64,000 bases of DNA from Azolla caroliniana (Eukaryota > Polypodiophyta). The position numbers and the translations under genes are program-made. Shown in pieces: positions 1 to 12,965 of this stretch (within the stretch, counting starts at the first letter, position 1; each line of letters opens with the position of its first letter). Under the pieces are notes generated by a model. It was not told the DNA's origin. It was given only the letters and a program-made list of their open reading frames with translations, and made no database searches. The stretch lies in NCBI GenBank assembly GCA_043228905.1, contig JBHGNT010000004.1, positions 22,568,001 through 22,632,000 of the forward strand, read 5' to 3'.

Positions 1-57
1 TTCTTACTATTGTATTATAATGATTCTGTAAATAATTTCAACTTGTAATTTGTGCAG

Positions 58-2254
58 TGGAACTTTGTGTACCTCTTGTTCGAGTTGGAGGGCTCTTTTT
101 GGCTGCGAAAGGTGCCAATCCTGAGGTAAATTCAGATGTTGCCATTTGTATAGAAAAGAGGGAATTCTGAATATCCAAAGTTTTTATAAATGATGTGCAT
201 ATGGATGATTAAATTAATGAAAATTGACTTTCAATAGAACTTCTGAATTCTAAAGATACAGTTGTATAACTATGGTAACCTTGTTATTATTTAATACTTA
301 GATTTATATAGTGTTTTGCACATTCTCCTTTGACAATATTGTTCATTCTTTAAAGCATTACTACTTCAGTTGTTGCATACTAGCTGGGCTTCATGTCCCT
401 TTTCAGAGTGTCATCCTTATCTGGACTAATTATGAAATTTTGTAATGAGTATTTTCTGATTGGTTGGCTTAAAAATTTCATTAAAGCCTTTCCTCCCTCC
501 ATTGAAGAGGTCAGTAGAATGCTGCTTCTACCAGGACTGAGGTTACTTTTTCTATCATACTCAAATTATAAAACGAGCATTTCAATTCCAGGGTGCATTC
601 AGTATCTAACTGTCTAGAATGGAGAAAAATTAACAAAAAGAAGAAAGAAAAATATATTGACATCTTTAAGCAACTGAAATGTGGACAGAGATTAAATCTT
701 AAAATGTTGTCTCATGTATGAGAAGAACTAATGTAAATAAAAATGACTAAATTAGTAAAACTGCCTATCATACCAGATTATCTTGTTAGCTAAGCTCTTT
801 ACTATCTACACTTAGATGAAGAGAAATTATGCCTTCAAAAGATCTCCAACATGGGCCAAATGAAATCTCTTTAATGTTCTGAGCATAGATGAATTGAAAC
901 TTCTGTCTTCAGAATATCTCCGGCATTGGCCAATCCAAGATGGAGAGATCTGTGAAGCAAGGTAAGCATCTTCAGTGTTGGGTGATAATGGCCTTGATTT
1001 GCCACCCACCTCTCTATCATGCACTTGGTAGTGTGATAGGTCAGCTTAGAACGTCCTTATGTAAATTAGAGAATGAGTATATCATATATGCACACAAAGC
1101 CATGGAGGAACAGATCAGCCAATCGTGTGATTGGGAACAGAATCAGAGGAGCATTATGCATCTTGTTGTACAGTTTTTTATGAATTAATGGGAATATACC
1201 ATTGTCTCTTCGAACGTGTTTTCAGTCCACCCCATAAGGTAATGAAATAAGACAAACATGATGCTTGGGACTGTTCTTGCTAGAAACAAAGAGATGTGGA
1301 AAGAAGTTGTTTATGAAGAACAACAATACATCATCAACAAAATCCATCATGCTTTCATTAGCATGACTCCTCTTACTTCAAGTCAATCAAAGGCTATAGA
1401 AGAAAGGTCTAGATCACAATATTTGAAATGGATTACAATACATTGGGGAATAGAAATTTGTCAAGCATGTAGTCCACGTCCACAGGACCATGGCCTCATC
1501 ATGCTTCTTATGTCCATACAAAATCACCTGATGATAAATCCATCTTGCAATAAGTGTACAAAGAGGGCTTTATAGTGGATCCTCTTCCTACTAAGAGGCA
1601 TTGGTGGGCTGATTCTGGCAAGATTTCATGTTTGAGAGGCTGGATTACTAACATTTGGGTTTTGAAGTTCTCCAAATGGATTATCTATTTTATGCCAATG
1701 TTTGCACATGATAGGCTACCAGGTGGCACATGGGTTCAATGTATTGGCCATGCTGCCACTTGTGATTGATGTACTGTGGGCTCCAAATTGGTTATCAGTT
1801 TTATCCGGATGTTTGCACATGCTGGCTACCTGTTGGCATGTGGGTTCAATGTATTGGCTGTGACACCACAGGGGGTGTCACCATGCTTATGTGGTTTAGT
1901 AATCTCTTTGTCTTTAGATATTTGAGGCTGTCTTACATGAAGGGGACTACTAGGTGAGAGAAAAATGGAGAGAGGAAGAGGAAGAGAAAGATTGATTGGC
2001 ATCAGGTGGAAGTGGAGTCCGCGAAAAGAGCAGCTGGTATTCTTGGTGCCACTATCTTGCCCATTGCAAGAGGTAAAAAGTTGTGTCCTTCTGCACATTT
2101 TCCTAGCTCAGAAGTTTACATAAGTCTTTCCTTTCTGGCAGTGACCTCAGTCAGTCCACATGGCCAGAGGACAGCAATCTTGTGCTATAAGAAGCAAACC
2201 ACGCCCAAGAAATATCCACGCAAGCCAGGGACTCCACAGAAGCAGCCGCTGTAA
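58..2254 (+). CDS. rsmG: Chloroplast-type 16S rRNA methyltransferase RsmG/GidB, 3' part
   Basis: This is the C-terminal part of a SAM-dependent methyltransferase of the RsmG (GidB) family, which in bacteria makes m7G at position 527 of 16S rRNA. The plant copies are expected to act on plastid ribosomes. Three exons are visible: 58-125, 2006-2072 and 2142-2254, all with AG/GT borders and continuous frame. The first encodes the late core motif LCVPLVRVGGLFLAAKG. The last carries the plant C-terminal tail with SPHGQRTAILCYKK followed by a basic, proline-rich end and TAA. The 5' exons, including the SAM-binding glycine loop, lie before the window. The 1.88-kb intron at 126-2005 holds a two-copy tandem duplication. 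Identity is by recalled family sequence; plastid targeting cannot be seen here. Confidence 0.88.
1670..1862. repeat. Two-copy tandem duplication in rsmG intron
   Basis: Copies at about 1670-1752 and 1781-1862, period about 111 bp, share CTCCAAAT, ATGTTTGCACATG and GGGTTCAATGTATTGGC in the same order. The copies are clearly diverged. The rest of the 126-2005 intron shows nothing I can identify. Confidence 0.85.
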
Positions 2255-2751
2255 GGAAACAGGTAAAACAGCACTCATTATCTGGGACACTTTCTTTAAA
2301 TCTTTAGTGTTGATGTAAAAAATGGCCAAATATTATCATGAACATGCCTCCAAGCTACTAAACCATCTTTGCTATTCAACAACATTTTTCGCTGATAATA
2401 ATATTGAAAACATATAATTGTTGGATCTACATGGTTTTTGCCCAGGGCGTTGTTAATATCAGCCACTGCATTCTCTCTTTCTCTCTGAGGAGCGACCGGC
2501 CATTCTTCTGAAAAATGAGAAGTCCTTTATTTTCTTCATCGACTGCAGAGAGATTTGTGCTCCAATCAATCAGGATGGTTATAACACCTCTCTTATGGAC
2601 AACATATTATGAAACCGTTTTCTAGCCACCTATCTCTGGGAAGTATCAACTAGTGATCGCAATTATTATATCAGCCGGATAATGGTTGTCAGAGTGGAGA
2701 AATAGTAAATCCCACAGAATGTCAAGGATTGATCCTTTGCCGTAGAAATAT

Positions 2752-2752
<1 letters not shown>

Positions 2753-2809
<57 letters not shown>
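2753..2809. repeat. (AG)n microsatellite
   Basis: Uninterrupted AG dinucleotide tract of about 28 units in intergenic DNA. Confidence 0.98.
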
Positions 2810-2814
<5 letters not shown>

Positions 2815-3625
2815 CCAGTTGGCACACTTAGTACTTAAATGGGGTTGGATGTATGCATTGAATACCCCACCTGTCTTTACATTAATAATTTACCAAGTGT
2901 CAAATTCTGGCACTTTGTTACATGATTTCCAATTTCAGTAAATTTTTAAGCAATGGGCGTTCTTAATATAAGAAAAATATGATCCATAATCATCGACAGC
3001 GGAAAACAAATTATTAAACAATGTTTGATATGTGGGCATGAAATAAATAAATTTTATGCATTTAAATCGTTTTCAAGATATATTCGATTTTCTAGGTATG
3101 TCCAAATGTCTCATTCGTTATGTGATGTTAAAAACTTTCTCCAATGTACATCTAAATTTCTCCAATTTTTGAAATCTTCATACAGAAACAAATATTGCAC
3201 ATGAAATTTGTATGCATGTACAAGAGGGATTTTAAGTGTTCTCAGTTAAGGTAAATTTCACCTTGCACAAACTTCAGACAGACTTCCATGAATAGTTATT
3301 GATAGGATATGTCTTTATTTACTGTCAGAAATTGGACATTACACTTTATTTTTCTGCTGAATAAGTTTCCACTTACAGTAATGGAGTTTCTCTATTGAGT
3401 TTGTGTGAAGAAGCTCTCTTGGATATGATATGTAGGTCTTAAATCCAATATAAAGAGCATGGCCTTAAATCCTACTGATATGAGGAGTTGTAAAATACGT
3501 GTAGAGATTTTATCTACATTGTTATCCCATCCGTTCTAGTCAAAGGCTTTGTTAAAAACAGGTTGGAAGATCCTGTGTCTTTAGCAATATTGGTATAATC
3601 TGGAGAAATACACCATGATTGAATC

Positions 3626-3892
3626 TATATCTTTAGATCTTGTTCTAAGAACATCATTCAGTAAAACAAAAAGCTTCTTGTTTCTCACAGCACATGCAAG
3701 CATCTACTTTTTTTAGCCTATGCAGACACAAAAAAGAATTAAGACATATATCTTTAGATCTTGTCCTACGACCATTATTCAGTAAAACAAAGATCTTATC
3801 ATTTCTCTTTTGAGTAAAACAAAAAACAACACATGCAAGAATCTACTCCTCTTTTGTAGTAACATGTAGACACAAAAAAGAAGAAGACATAA
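3626..3892. repeat. Two-copy tandem duplication, about 121 bp
   Basis: Both copies contain ATATCTTTAGATCTTGT, then ATTCAGTAAAACAAA, ACACATGCAAG and AGACACAAAAAAGAA. Starts are at about 3626 and 3746. Confidence 0.85.
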
Positions 3893-3902
3893 TAAAGATA
3901 CA

Positions 3903-4140
3903 AATTGTGCCAAATTAAGTTGGCAAATATATTCACTATTGGAAATTGAGCAAAACCCATCATTACATGACTTTAAAATTGTTAAATGAAATCAATTAAT
4001 TGGACACAAGAAAAAGATAAAATTGTGCCAAAGTAAGTCAGCAAAGATGTTCACTATGGGTAATCGAACTAAACACATAATCACACGACTTTAAAATTGT
4101 TAAATGAAATCGATTAATGGCACACTAGTGAAGACTAAGT
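3903..4140. repeat. Two-copy tandem duplication, about 118 bp, with a third partial copy
   Basis: Copies start at 3903 and 4021 (AATTGTGCCAAA) and end in the shared block ACTTTAAAATTGTTAAATG. A weaker third copy of the end block lies near 4308-4360. Confidence 0.85.
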
Positions 4141-4835
4141 AGGCAAATCCAAAAGAAAGAAAGAAAGAAATATTAACGTCTTTTAAGAGGCCAAAATGGC
4201 CTATAAGACCAAGTAAGAGATTACATCTCAAGTGTTGTCTCGTCTTTAAGAACAAATCAAAATAAATAAATATTACACAGTAAATTCAAAACATCACATT
4301 ATCACAGTAACTTTAAAATTGTTAAAATGTAATAGAATTAACTGCGCACTAGTAAGGACTAACAAAAAGTTTATATAACTTTCAAAATCCATCACGTTCC
4401 TCACAGTTTTCTGCCTTCCAAATATTTCATTATGGCAATTTCCTATATCAGGACCATAGTATGATAGGCAATTGATTAATTGCACACTATTGAACAGTTG
4501 TACTGCACACAATGAACTAAATGAAAAGTTTTATTGTAGCGAGGAGCATTTCAAAACATGATGTTCTTAAGCATTAAATCGCTTCATGGCTGCCCAGCAA
4601 CCTATCAACCCTTTTTATCTTTTATGGCAATTTGCGGATGCCATCTCCAGTAAGATATGATGTCATGTCATATATATTAAAGACGCCATCAAAAAAAGAG
4701 AGCATTTATCTGTTCATGAACAAAACAACATGAATTAATATGACGCAGTCAATGACTAAATTGTTACATCTGAAGTTGATTTGTGTTGGAGAAATCTATC
4801 CTATCTGTAGGATACCATTCTCACTTTGTAAATCT

Positions 4836-7765
4836 TCATGAGGATTTCCCAGTCATCCCTGATACAACCTAAAACGCAGGATTGAAAACATAAGGAAAAG
4901 TTTTATATCTGCAACCCAAACAATAAGCACACGTAAAAAGACATCAAACTTACATCTTTAATCTTTGGCTGCTCAACTGGTTCTGAACTATATATTGCAT
5001 TTCTTATCGGTGGAACCACGATAGGGAGCAGAAGTCCTGTGCATAATTTATTTTATCAAAATGGAATGGTTTGTGTCAAGAGAAGCCACCTAGATCTCAT
5101 ATATAGATGCTAGGCAACGTCAAGTTTGGAGGAAGAATAACCAACATTCATCATCAGCCAAACTCATTGAAAATATAAAATCAGCCAATGCATAATCCCA
5201 TTGAACTCTATTTTTTGTAAGCTTACAAACGCAGAGATTGGAAAAACCAAACGACAAGAATGGTGTCAACTGCCCATAAACCTATAACAGTTAAATTTTC
5301 GAAATAAACCTCATCATATTATAGGCAACTACAAAAGTAGCCCAGGTGTAATTTAACTACATAGATAATACTACATATCAAATCAGCCAATGCATAATCC
5401 CATTGAACTCTACTTTTTGTAAGCCTACAATTGCAGAGATTGGAAAAAACAAACGGCAAGAATGATGTCAACTGCCCATAAACCTATAACAGTTCAATTT
5501 TCGAAATAAACCTCATCATATTATAGGCAACTACAAAAGTAGCCCTGGTGTGATTTAACTACATAGATAATACTCTTCATCAGAACGTACACTATTTTAT
5601 GTTCTAAACATTGCTAAAGAGTTAATAAAGGAGATCATCTAAAGTATCAACATTTTCTAGACCTTTTTAACAGGAGAACTAAAGATAAGCATACCAAAGA
5701 AGCTCAATGGAAGTACAAGCAAGTTTTAGATTCTAATAATCAGGTATTGCATCTAAAGGGGACAACATCCATATTCGAATGACGTAATATATGTATTCAG
5801 GATGTTGGAGAGTTATTTGTGTTCTTCAAATACTTCTGTTATTAAAAAAATCTCGCAAGAATCCCCATTGTAAATCTAGATTAGACTTCATAAAATCAAT
5901 ACCGTGGGCCTCTTATGCATATAAGGTAACCATATCCATATTCGAAAGGCTCTTCTTAAGCCAAGATTGCGGGCACAGTATTATCGGTAGTAAAATACAT
6001 TATTTAAGAGAGAACAAGAGAAACTACTCGTAGCACTCTGCAGACCAAACATCACAAATATCAGACTCCAATTATGAGTCTCAAACAATCAATGTGCATA
6101 TTGAAGATTTGCACATATAGAATATAGATGTTGGTTGATCCTCTCCATATTCTAAAGGCTTTTCTTAAGCAGGATTGTGGGCATAGTATTATCAGGTAGT
6201 AAACTACTCATAGAACTCCCCAGACCTAACATCACAAATACCAAACTCCAATTATGAGTCTCAAACAATCAATGGGCAAATCAAAGATTTGCACATATAG
6301 ACTTTAGATGTGCTCAATCCTATCCTCACTTCAAGAATAGGAATATCAATGTATTATCAAGTTGGCTGTACTGTGATAAGCCCAGTAACATTGCTCAAAA
6401 TTACCCAAGCAGGAGTTCAAATTCGGATGGAGAGGAGTGATGTGTTAGTAGAGGCCATACATATGCCATTTCTCGTTCCAGAAATGCAAATGCTGTTTCG
6501 GTAAAATGTTTCATAACCCACTTCATTTCAGGGACATTTTTTACACTGAACATTCTAATTTGAGTTTTTATCTTTATAGTTTAAAACTGTTTCTTTTGTT
6601 GAAAATGCCAAATGGGCTCATAATCATGGACAACTTTAATAAAATCTGCCAACACAGCTTCTTTGCAAACCTTCATCCTTAATCTTTAAAATTTTCTAAC
6701 ACTTCATTTCTTAGTAAGTTGAAAATGTGGAAATCTATTTTGAAAACTGCCATTTGAGAAATGGGTGGCAACCATAGCTAAGTGGCCAGAGTCCAGATTG
6801 TAGTGTGTCATAAAAGTAATTAAGAAACCAGGTCTAAAAATTGACGTCATAAATAACCAGGTTGTCAGCAACATAATCCATGATACTTAACTTCTAGAGG
6901 TAACCTTCAGAGTGTCAATGGTTGCCTTTGATGCTATAGAGAATTCAATAATCCAATTTGGTATGGGTTAAAAACATTGAAGGATCAAGCAACACGAGAA
7001 AAATCGAAACCATTTTAGGCAGGGGCAACAGGCTTCCTGCAGATTGCGAACTAAGTAAAGTCAATCTTTGAAATCTCAATCAGTGAGGCAACAAAAGACA
7101 AATGGAATCACAAGACCAACAATGCAAATGGACCCAATGATTCTGCAATCACACACCAAGAAGACATCCACACGCCTATTTAATAAGTTGTGAATTTGCA
7201 GAACTTTGCACGTATATTGAGGTTCCACCCATCTTTAAAAATCACCAGTTGGAGCACAGTTTTTTTTTGTCATGGCTCTCTTCTTGTTAGTTGATATTGG
7301 TGAGCTTACAAAGATCACCTTTATTCAAAAAATTCTTGAACAACCATGGTGAAGCTCAGACATTTTAAAGGATTGATTTTCATGAGGCATAAATATAATT
7401 TATGCCATGATGCCTTAGGAGATGTATGGTGCTTGAGCACTGTGTGGGTGTATCACAAGGGAAAGGTTAAAAACATTAAAGGGTCTAGACCATGAAGGTC
7501 GAGAGAACTGGTGGACGGCGACGTCCATGCTATTGATTTGGTTGGGTAGGGTAGGATCTGTGCTGTACATCGCTCACTTCTCCTCCGTAATCAAGATATT
7601 CAAAAACAATTCAACAGAAGCGGATCACACACAAAAAGGCAGAAGAAGAAGAAGAAGAAGAAGAAGCAAGTGCGATGGCTGCCTACCTATTCCGGCGAAC
7701 ATGCAGGATGCAGCGATGACGGGATCCTGAACGACAAACCTCCTCACAGACGCAGAGAACCCCAT
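4836..7765 (-). CDS. Small complex I membrane subunit, NDUFA3/B9-like (64 aa)
   Basis: Three exons on the minus strand: 7765-7687, 5036-4954 and 4868-4836, 195 coding bases in all with phases 1 and 0. The product starts MGFSASVRRFVVQDPVIAAS, runs into a hydrophobic segment (about residues 15-38, including LLLPIVVPP) and ends in DVVSGMTGKSS. The pattern 'EPV/DPV + AS + single membrane span' is that of the NDUFA3 (B9) accessory subunit of mitochondrial NADH dehydrogenase. Plant forms are likewise about 65 residues long with a VVxGMTGK-type tail. None of the exons is long enough to be found as an open reading frame. The first intron is 2650 bp for a 64-residue protein and carries two tandem duplications. 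The family call is from memory; the exon structure itself is well supported by frame and splice sites. Confidence 0.78.
5178..5573. repeat. Two-copy tandem duplication, 202 bp, in intron 1
   Basis: Copies begin at about 5178 and 5380 (TCAGCCAATGCATAATCCCA at 5181 and 5383) and match over almost the whole unit, with only scattered substitutions. This is a young duplication inside the first intron of the complex I subunit gene. Confidence 0.95.
5936..6312. repeat. Two-copy tandem duplication, about 209 bp, in intron 1
   Basis: Copies at about 5936-6128 and 6145-6312 share the opening CCATATTC.AAAGGCT and the closing AGATTTGCACATATAGA. They are more diverged than the neighbouring 202-bp pair and carry small deletions. 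Confidence 0.9.
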
Positions 7766-9357
7766 CGCCTCCAAAATGCCGCTCCCTTTTCTTCTTCTTC
7801 TTCTTCTTCAGAAGGATAGAAGAAAGGGGTCTCTAAGAACAAAAAGAACGAAGTGACAGCTTCAGGGCAGGGCCAATACATCTCCACACTTTGTACTACA
7901 TAAAGTCTGATAATATGTATATTTTCTCTCCCCAACCATCCACTTCTTCTTTCTAATCTTCATCAATTGAAGGCTAACTTTGTCGGAATAACAAAACTAT
8001 TTATAATCCGTTATCCCAGACACTTCAAGAAACTAAGTGGCATATTCGGTCTAATAGAAAACCAATCAAGTCTTCTAGACCCACTTCATTTTGATGAGCT
8101 CATCTTCGTCTAATACAACCTTGAATCATGTGTTGCTCTTGAAGTCCTCATGCTTTTGAGGCAATGTATGCATACATTCCCATTTGTGGCCTAAGTTATG
8201 TGTTCCTACTCTAGAACTCATGTAGCATAACACATAGATTCTTTGCCCCATCAGAAAAGTGATTTAGGGAACAACATGCAAGGTTATTTTTGGTTGTGTA
8301 AATGAGTTCTAACCATCCTCTTAAAAGTGGTTAATGGAGGGGTTGGTAAATTTCATGGGGATTCTTGTTGCCATTAATTTCTTGACTCTTGCTCATTCTA
8401 AACAATCTATACAATTGGTGCTTGTTTAATTGAGGCGATTGAATCCACCTACATAATCATATCTGTAGTAACACAAAAAAATAATGATATAAAGGAATGT
8501 GATTGAATTATATCAATGGCTCTTGACATGCAATAACCCTACTATTTTTTGTGCTCATCACAAGCATCTACACTGTACATTTGAGCTAAATTTCACTACC
8601 TTACTACAAAAAGTCAATAGTTTTCAAGTTCAACATAATCAAAAGACAAGATTCCATTGTGGTTCCAAATCAGTTAATTGATTTCTGGTACCCTTCCACA
8701 GCTTGCAAAACCCAACTAAGTCATCAAATAAATTCCCCACATTCTTTGGAAGTGAAAATCAATAACTCATTTTCAAGTTCATCAAAAGTTAAGTTAGGCA
8801 ATTATTTTCATGAGATTATTTGAAATGTGATTCAGAAATTAAGTGATTGTTGAAATCACCATGCTTGAGATTCTATGATAAGGATCGCGTCATTAGTTTC
8901 TGAATGACAGATAGATTCATGTTGGTTGAACAAATTCATTGGCTGCCGCAACAAAAGCGAGGGGGTGGGCAATGTTTGCACAACCTCTCTGAATACATAC
9001 ACCAAGTAGGATGGAACCCTAGTAGTCTGAATCTTAGATGGGTACATCAATGTCATGGAGAAACTGTTGAGAAGATAATCAAGCCCGAGACAAGTGCATG
9101 GGTTGTCGACTTTGTGGGGTTAAATCTATCATGTAGCTTAGATGTTAACTGATAATGAAGATAAATTTAGCTACCACTAAATGTGTAAAGCGGTAACATC
9201 ATACATAATATTCATCCCCAATATTCTCACACCATCACAAGCATATCACGCCAATGAATGCTGACATTATTAGTCAGTCATTCTATGATATATACACAAC
9301 ATATATAACTACTAGCTATAGCTATATTCAAAAACGGGCAGGCATAATCAGTTATAT
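7766..9357. other. Intergenic, about 1.6 kb
   Basis: No gene recognised. It includes the 5' flank of the complex I subunit gene with a TTC triplet tract at 7790-7810, then unique AT-rich DNA up to the 3' end of ETG1. Confidence 0.6.
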
Positions 9358-12300
9358 TTAGTCAGTATGACGAAGCCTCTCAGATAGCCTTCTGTCTAGA
9401 TCTTTCACTGCCTGCCATCTCTCCCATGTCAATGTGGATTCACCATAGCTAATAGATAATAGTCTGGCTAGTGTAAGCCACCTACAAAACAAGCCCATTC
9501 ATTGATCATAACAGTTCTATCGCAAATTGTGAGATTGATTATATATTGACAAATGTGTGCTTGGATATGAAGAGAAGATTGGATCTTAACCTGTGGAATA
9601 CATCTGTGTCAAGTGTTCTGTCCTCTTGCCTTACAGCAACAAGATCATCTTCCAGCATCTGCAGGTCAAGCATTGCATAAAGACTTCATGTAAAAGAAGT
9701 TTCCTCACATAATTTAATTCTGGTGTTCATAAGACTCCTTCCTACCTTCTGCATTGATGGATCAATCATATGATTGGCAAGCCTAGCTTGGCCTAAATAC
9801 ATCCTCCATCTTAATAATTGTTGCTCATCTGGGAGGACTGGTGATGATTCCCGTGTTGACCTTAATGGCACCACCACATCAGCAGGAAACAATCGTGACT
9901 TGGCCATTGAAAAAACCAGAATTGGTACATCGGCCAGCATTTCCATCTTATAGAACTCAAAATCATACTCCACCTACGAGAATTTGTTTTTAGCAAACAT
10001 AGCTTAGATCCAGAAATAGCATTCTCAACATGTCAAAGACAGATTAGATGTCAAAGATAGCTTAGATCCACAAATAGCATTCTCAACATGTCAAAGATAA
10101 CCATTGTATACCTTCTGCCATTCCATCAAATTCTTTATGGAATGCACATTTTGTAGTCCTATCTCAGCCAATTGACCAGCTTTCATATCAACTTCATTAA
10201 TCATTAGATGTGTGCCATCTGCTAGCTGTATGTCCCCTGTCATAAGGCTGCAATATATATACCAAGGAAATTTAAACCTTATACCCTAACTGTAACCATA
10301 CCCATAAACATAAACACTAAAATTTAAATCTAAACACAACTATAGACCCAAACAAATGAAAATATTGATACTACACATACCGGTTACTGTTGTAGTCTTT
10401 ATGGGGAGCTAATCGTTTTTTATTTAGGTAATTCAAGGACAATGACATCAAATGCGAGCGAGGAAGAAGTGCAGCAATTGTTTGAGAAATCCTCTTTGCT
10501 AGCGACGAAGAAATCTCATCAGACGTGCTCATAGAATCCATCAAGTTTAGGGAAAGTTTACCTACTGCCATTGGCTCTACCCGTGCATGTACCTATCATC
10601 ATCCAGATAGGAATGAAATAGGTTATGCATTTATTTAAAAAAATGATTTGCAATTGTTGAGCAAGGAATAACCAATATGAACAATTACATGGGATAGAAG
10701 GTGTAGCAGAGTGTATTCAGCAGCAAGAACATCGCCTCCAAGAACTTCTGTAAATGTGCTGACAAGGGATTTTCTTAGATCTACAACAGACGAATTAGGA
10801 GTATGAGCCTGTGGTAGGACTTCAGGAATTGCCCTAAATAGCATTCCCCCAGATAGCTTCCGATATAAAATGCAATGTAGACGAGGAACCTAGACATACC
10901 CAGAAAACAATTAGCACGCACAAACTTAAGAGTTCAAGAATACAAGAAGTTTAAAGAGTTTACCTTGCTAGCGGGAAGATGTATAGATATGTCCTCATCC
11001 GAAAATGCTGATTGCAAATCAGAGCACTCCCCTACATTTCCTTGGTGAATTGAAAGGTCGGGATCATATGTCATCACACCAATGAACTCTGCTATGTCAT
11101 TCAGTTTCAAATCCCCATCTATACCATCATAAACCTACATTTATCCAGGCAGATTCATCATGCATCATCAACTTTTTTACAGTTGAAGCAGGAAGCCATG
11201 GTATTTGACGCCCTACCTTAACAAGACATGGACTAAGAGTTTTCTCCCCTAAAGGCATGTTGAGATCAAGCGAAGCTTGAGCCTGATGTGTTCTTCCCTC
11301 TTTGTCATTTATTGTAGCTTGACACTGTATGGACATAAATGGATTGATTAACTCTGAAAATAGTATCCTTAACATTATAAGTGGAAAGCCAATAAACTAA
11401 GAGCCCCTTTGAGAAATGATTAGACGGCTACCGCTCGCTTGTCTTCAACAAGATTCATGCCACTGTCATCCATCTCCATTCCCTGTATTGCAAAGAAAGA
11501 GCTACTTTGAAAAAGAAGTATCAAAACAATAGAGAACAAATATAGATATGGACCACATACACAAGGATTAAATATTTAGAGGTGATGTTAATGTAGTGTA
11601 AACTTACTTCTGGATCTGTGGAAGGATCATCACGGCCTCTTTTCTGACTTGTTCGAACATCCCCAATAGGTTGATCTTTAAAATATACATCGGGAGTAGA
11701 GAACAAATCTTTTACCCAAGAGTTCTCTCCAGGCACCTAACATATTATTCAATGTGAGATGCAACACTCATTATAAAGAAACACAGAGTCTCAATACAGA
11801 ATCGGTATATATCAAAGAACTGGAGCACTTACTGGGATGCAATACAATGGTCTCCTGTCCCAAATCTGAATGTTTGATTCTTCACAAGGAGGCATAGTAG
11901 CAGCATCTATATATTTGTTGGTTCTCCAAGTATCACCATCCTGAAGCATCAGGAAGGTTTAAGTTATACTAAACATTCCACAAAGAGATCTCATAGTAAC
12001 AACAAAAGAGGATAATTGGACCCACCTTGTAAGCTCCAACATAGTATTCAACATTGAACATGTCTTGAACCTACCATTCACACAAAAACACTAAATCAAA
12101 CCTTGATAGTAAATCAATCTATCTACAGCTGTCCATAAAATATTGAGCTTTCACAACCTACGCAGCAGATTACCCTACAAGCTTCAATTTCCAGTCTTTT
12201 GAGACATTTAGCGAAGCCAGAAATAGGTTTACAAATTACATTCACAAACCAAGCGAGCACAATGTGATCTAGACACGTCCACTATGAGGCTCGTTACAAG

Positions 12301-12804
12301 AATAAGTCATGTAAGGAAAAAATGGATTTACATATGGTCGAGTATGTGTATGTCTAATTTTTTAACTGTTTTCTGATTCAGCAAGAATTGCAATCAAAAC
12401 AAAAATTCAGCAATAGAGTGATTGTAATATGCCATCATACTACACACCAAAGAGAGAATAAGGATGGATCAACATTACCATTCCGCGAAATCGGACAAGT
12501 GAATTAGGTGGGATCGCATCCAAAGGCACAGAATTGATCTCAGGGACCTGACAATGAACGAGAGGAGTCATGACATCGATCCAGAATGTGAAGAAGGTCG
12601 TATAAAACAGAGAGGATAGCTTAGCTGACTGACCTTGGTGAGGGATCCATGGTGTTGGAGCAGAGCTTGGGTGAAGAGGTCCCGGACACCCCAGTCACCA
12701 GCGGCGGGAGGAGAAGAAGGCGACGAGGGGTCTTTTGCTTTCTCGAACAGAAAACGGATTGCTCCCAAGGGGTTGGAGAAACAGTCGTAAGCATGGCCAA
12801 CCAT
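9358..12804 (-). CDS. ETG1: ETG1 / MCM-binding protein (MCMBP), 606 aa
   Basis: ETG1 binds the MCM2-7 replicative helicase and is needed for its unloading and for sister-chromatid cohesion; it acts in the nucleus in S phase. Fourteen exons: 12804-12634, 12547-12479, 12070-12026, 11940-11833, 11736-11608, 11482-11432, 11324-11217, 11134-10964, 10889-10689, 10592-10381, 10247-10112, 9973-9746, 9658-9591 and 9481-9358 (TAA). They join in frame to 606 residues, close to the roughly 590 of Arabidopsis. The start MVGHAYDCFSNPLGAIRF matches the family N-terminus, and LVRFRGM, GDTWRTNKY, NYLNKKRLAPHKDYNSNR and EFYKMEMLADVP are conserved blocks. No break or frameshift is seen. Three E2F sites lie just upstream and a CT tract lies in the probable 5' leader. 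Confidence 0.96.
10001..10100. repeat. Two-copy tandem duplication, 58 bp, in ETG1 intron
   Basis: AGCTTAGATCCA.AAATAGCA followed by TTCTCAACATGTCAAAGA occurs at 10001 and again at 10059, between exons 11 and 12 of ETG1. Confidence 0.93.
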
Positions 12805-12817
12805 GTCTCTGCAGGAG

Positions 12818-12850
<33 letters not shown>
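12818..12850. repeat. (CT)n microsatellite in ETG1 leader
   Basis: About 16 CT units beginning 14 bp upstream of the ETG1 start codon. On the coding strand this is a GA tract. Confidence 0.95.
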
Positions 12851-12852
<2 letters not shown>

Positions 12853-12893
12853 GTGAGAATGTCTCTCTGTCTGTTTGATCCGAATGGGGCTGC

Positions 12894-12965
12894 TTCCCGC
12901 CAAAAAAAAAACCCTCGCACTCGGTTTCCCGCCAGAAAAAAAAAATCCTGCGCTTTTTTCCCGCC
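12894..12965 (-). promoter_or_regulatory. Three E2F sites phased at 32 bp upstream of ETG1
   Basis: TTCCCGCC at 12894-12901, TTTCCCGCC at 12925-12933 and TTTCCCGCC at 12957-12965 (read on the plus strand) match the E2F consensus TTTSSCGC. The CCCGCC cores start at 12896, 12928 and 12960, exactly 32 bp apart, and lie 90-160 bp upstream of the ETG1 start codon. Poly-A runs follow the first two. They appear to sit in a short 32-bp tandem repeat. E2F control of ETG1 is established in Arabidopsis; here it is inferred from the sites. Confidence 0.88.

Larger units (their letters stand above)
2255..4835. other. Intergenic, convergent 3' ends
   Basis: No gene seen. It separates the 3' ends of rsmG (+) and the complex I subunit gene (-). 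It holds an AG microsatellite at 2753-2809 and two pairs of tandem duplications at 3626-3892 and 3903-4140. Confidence 0.7.
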
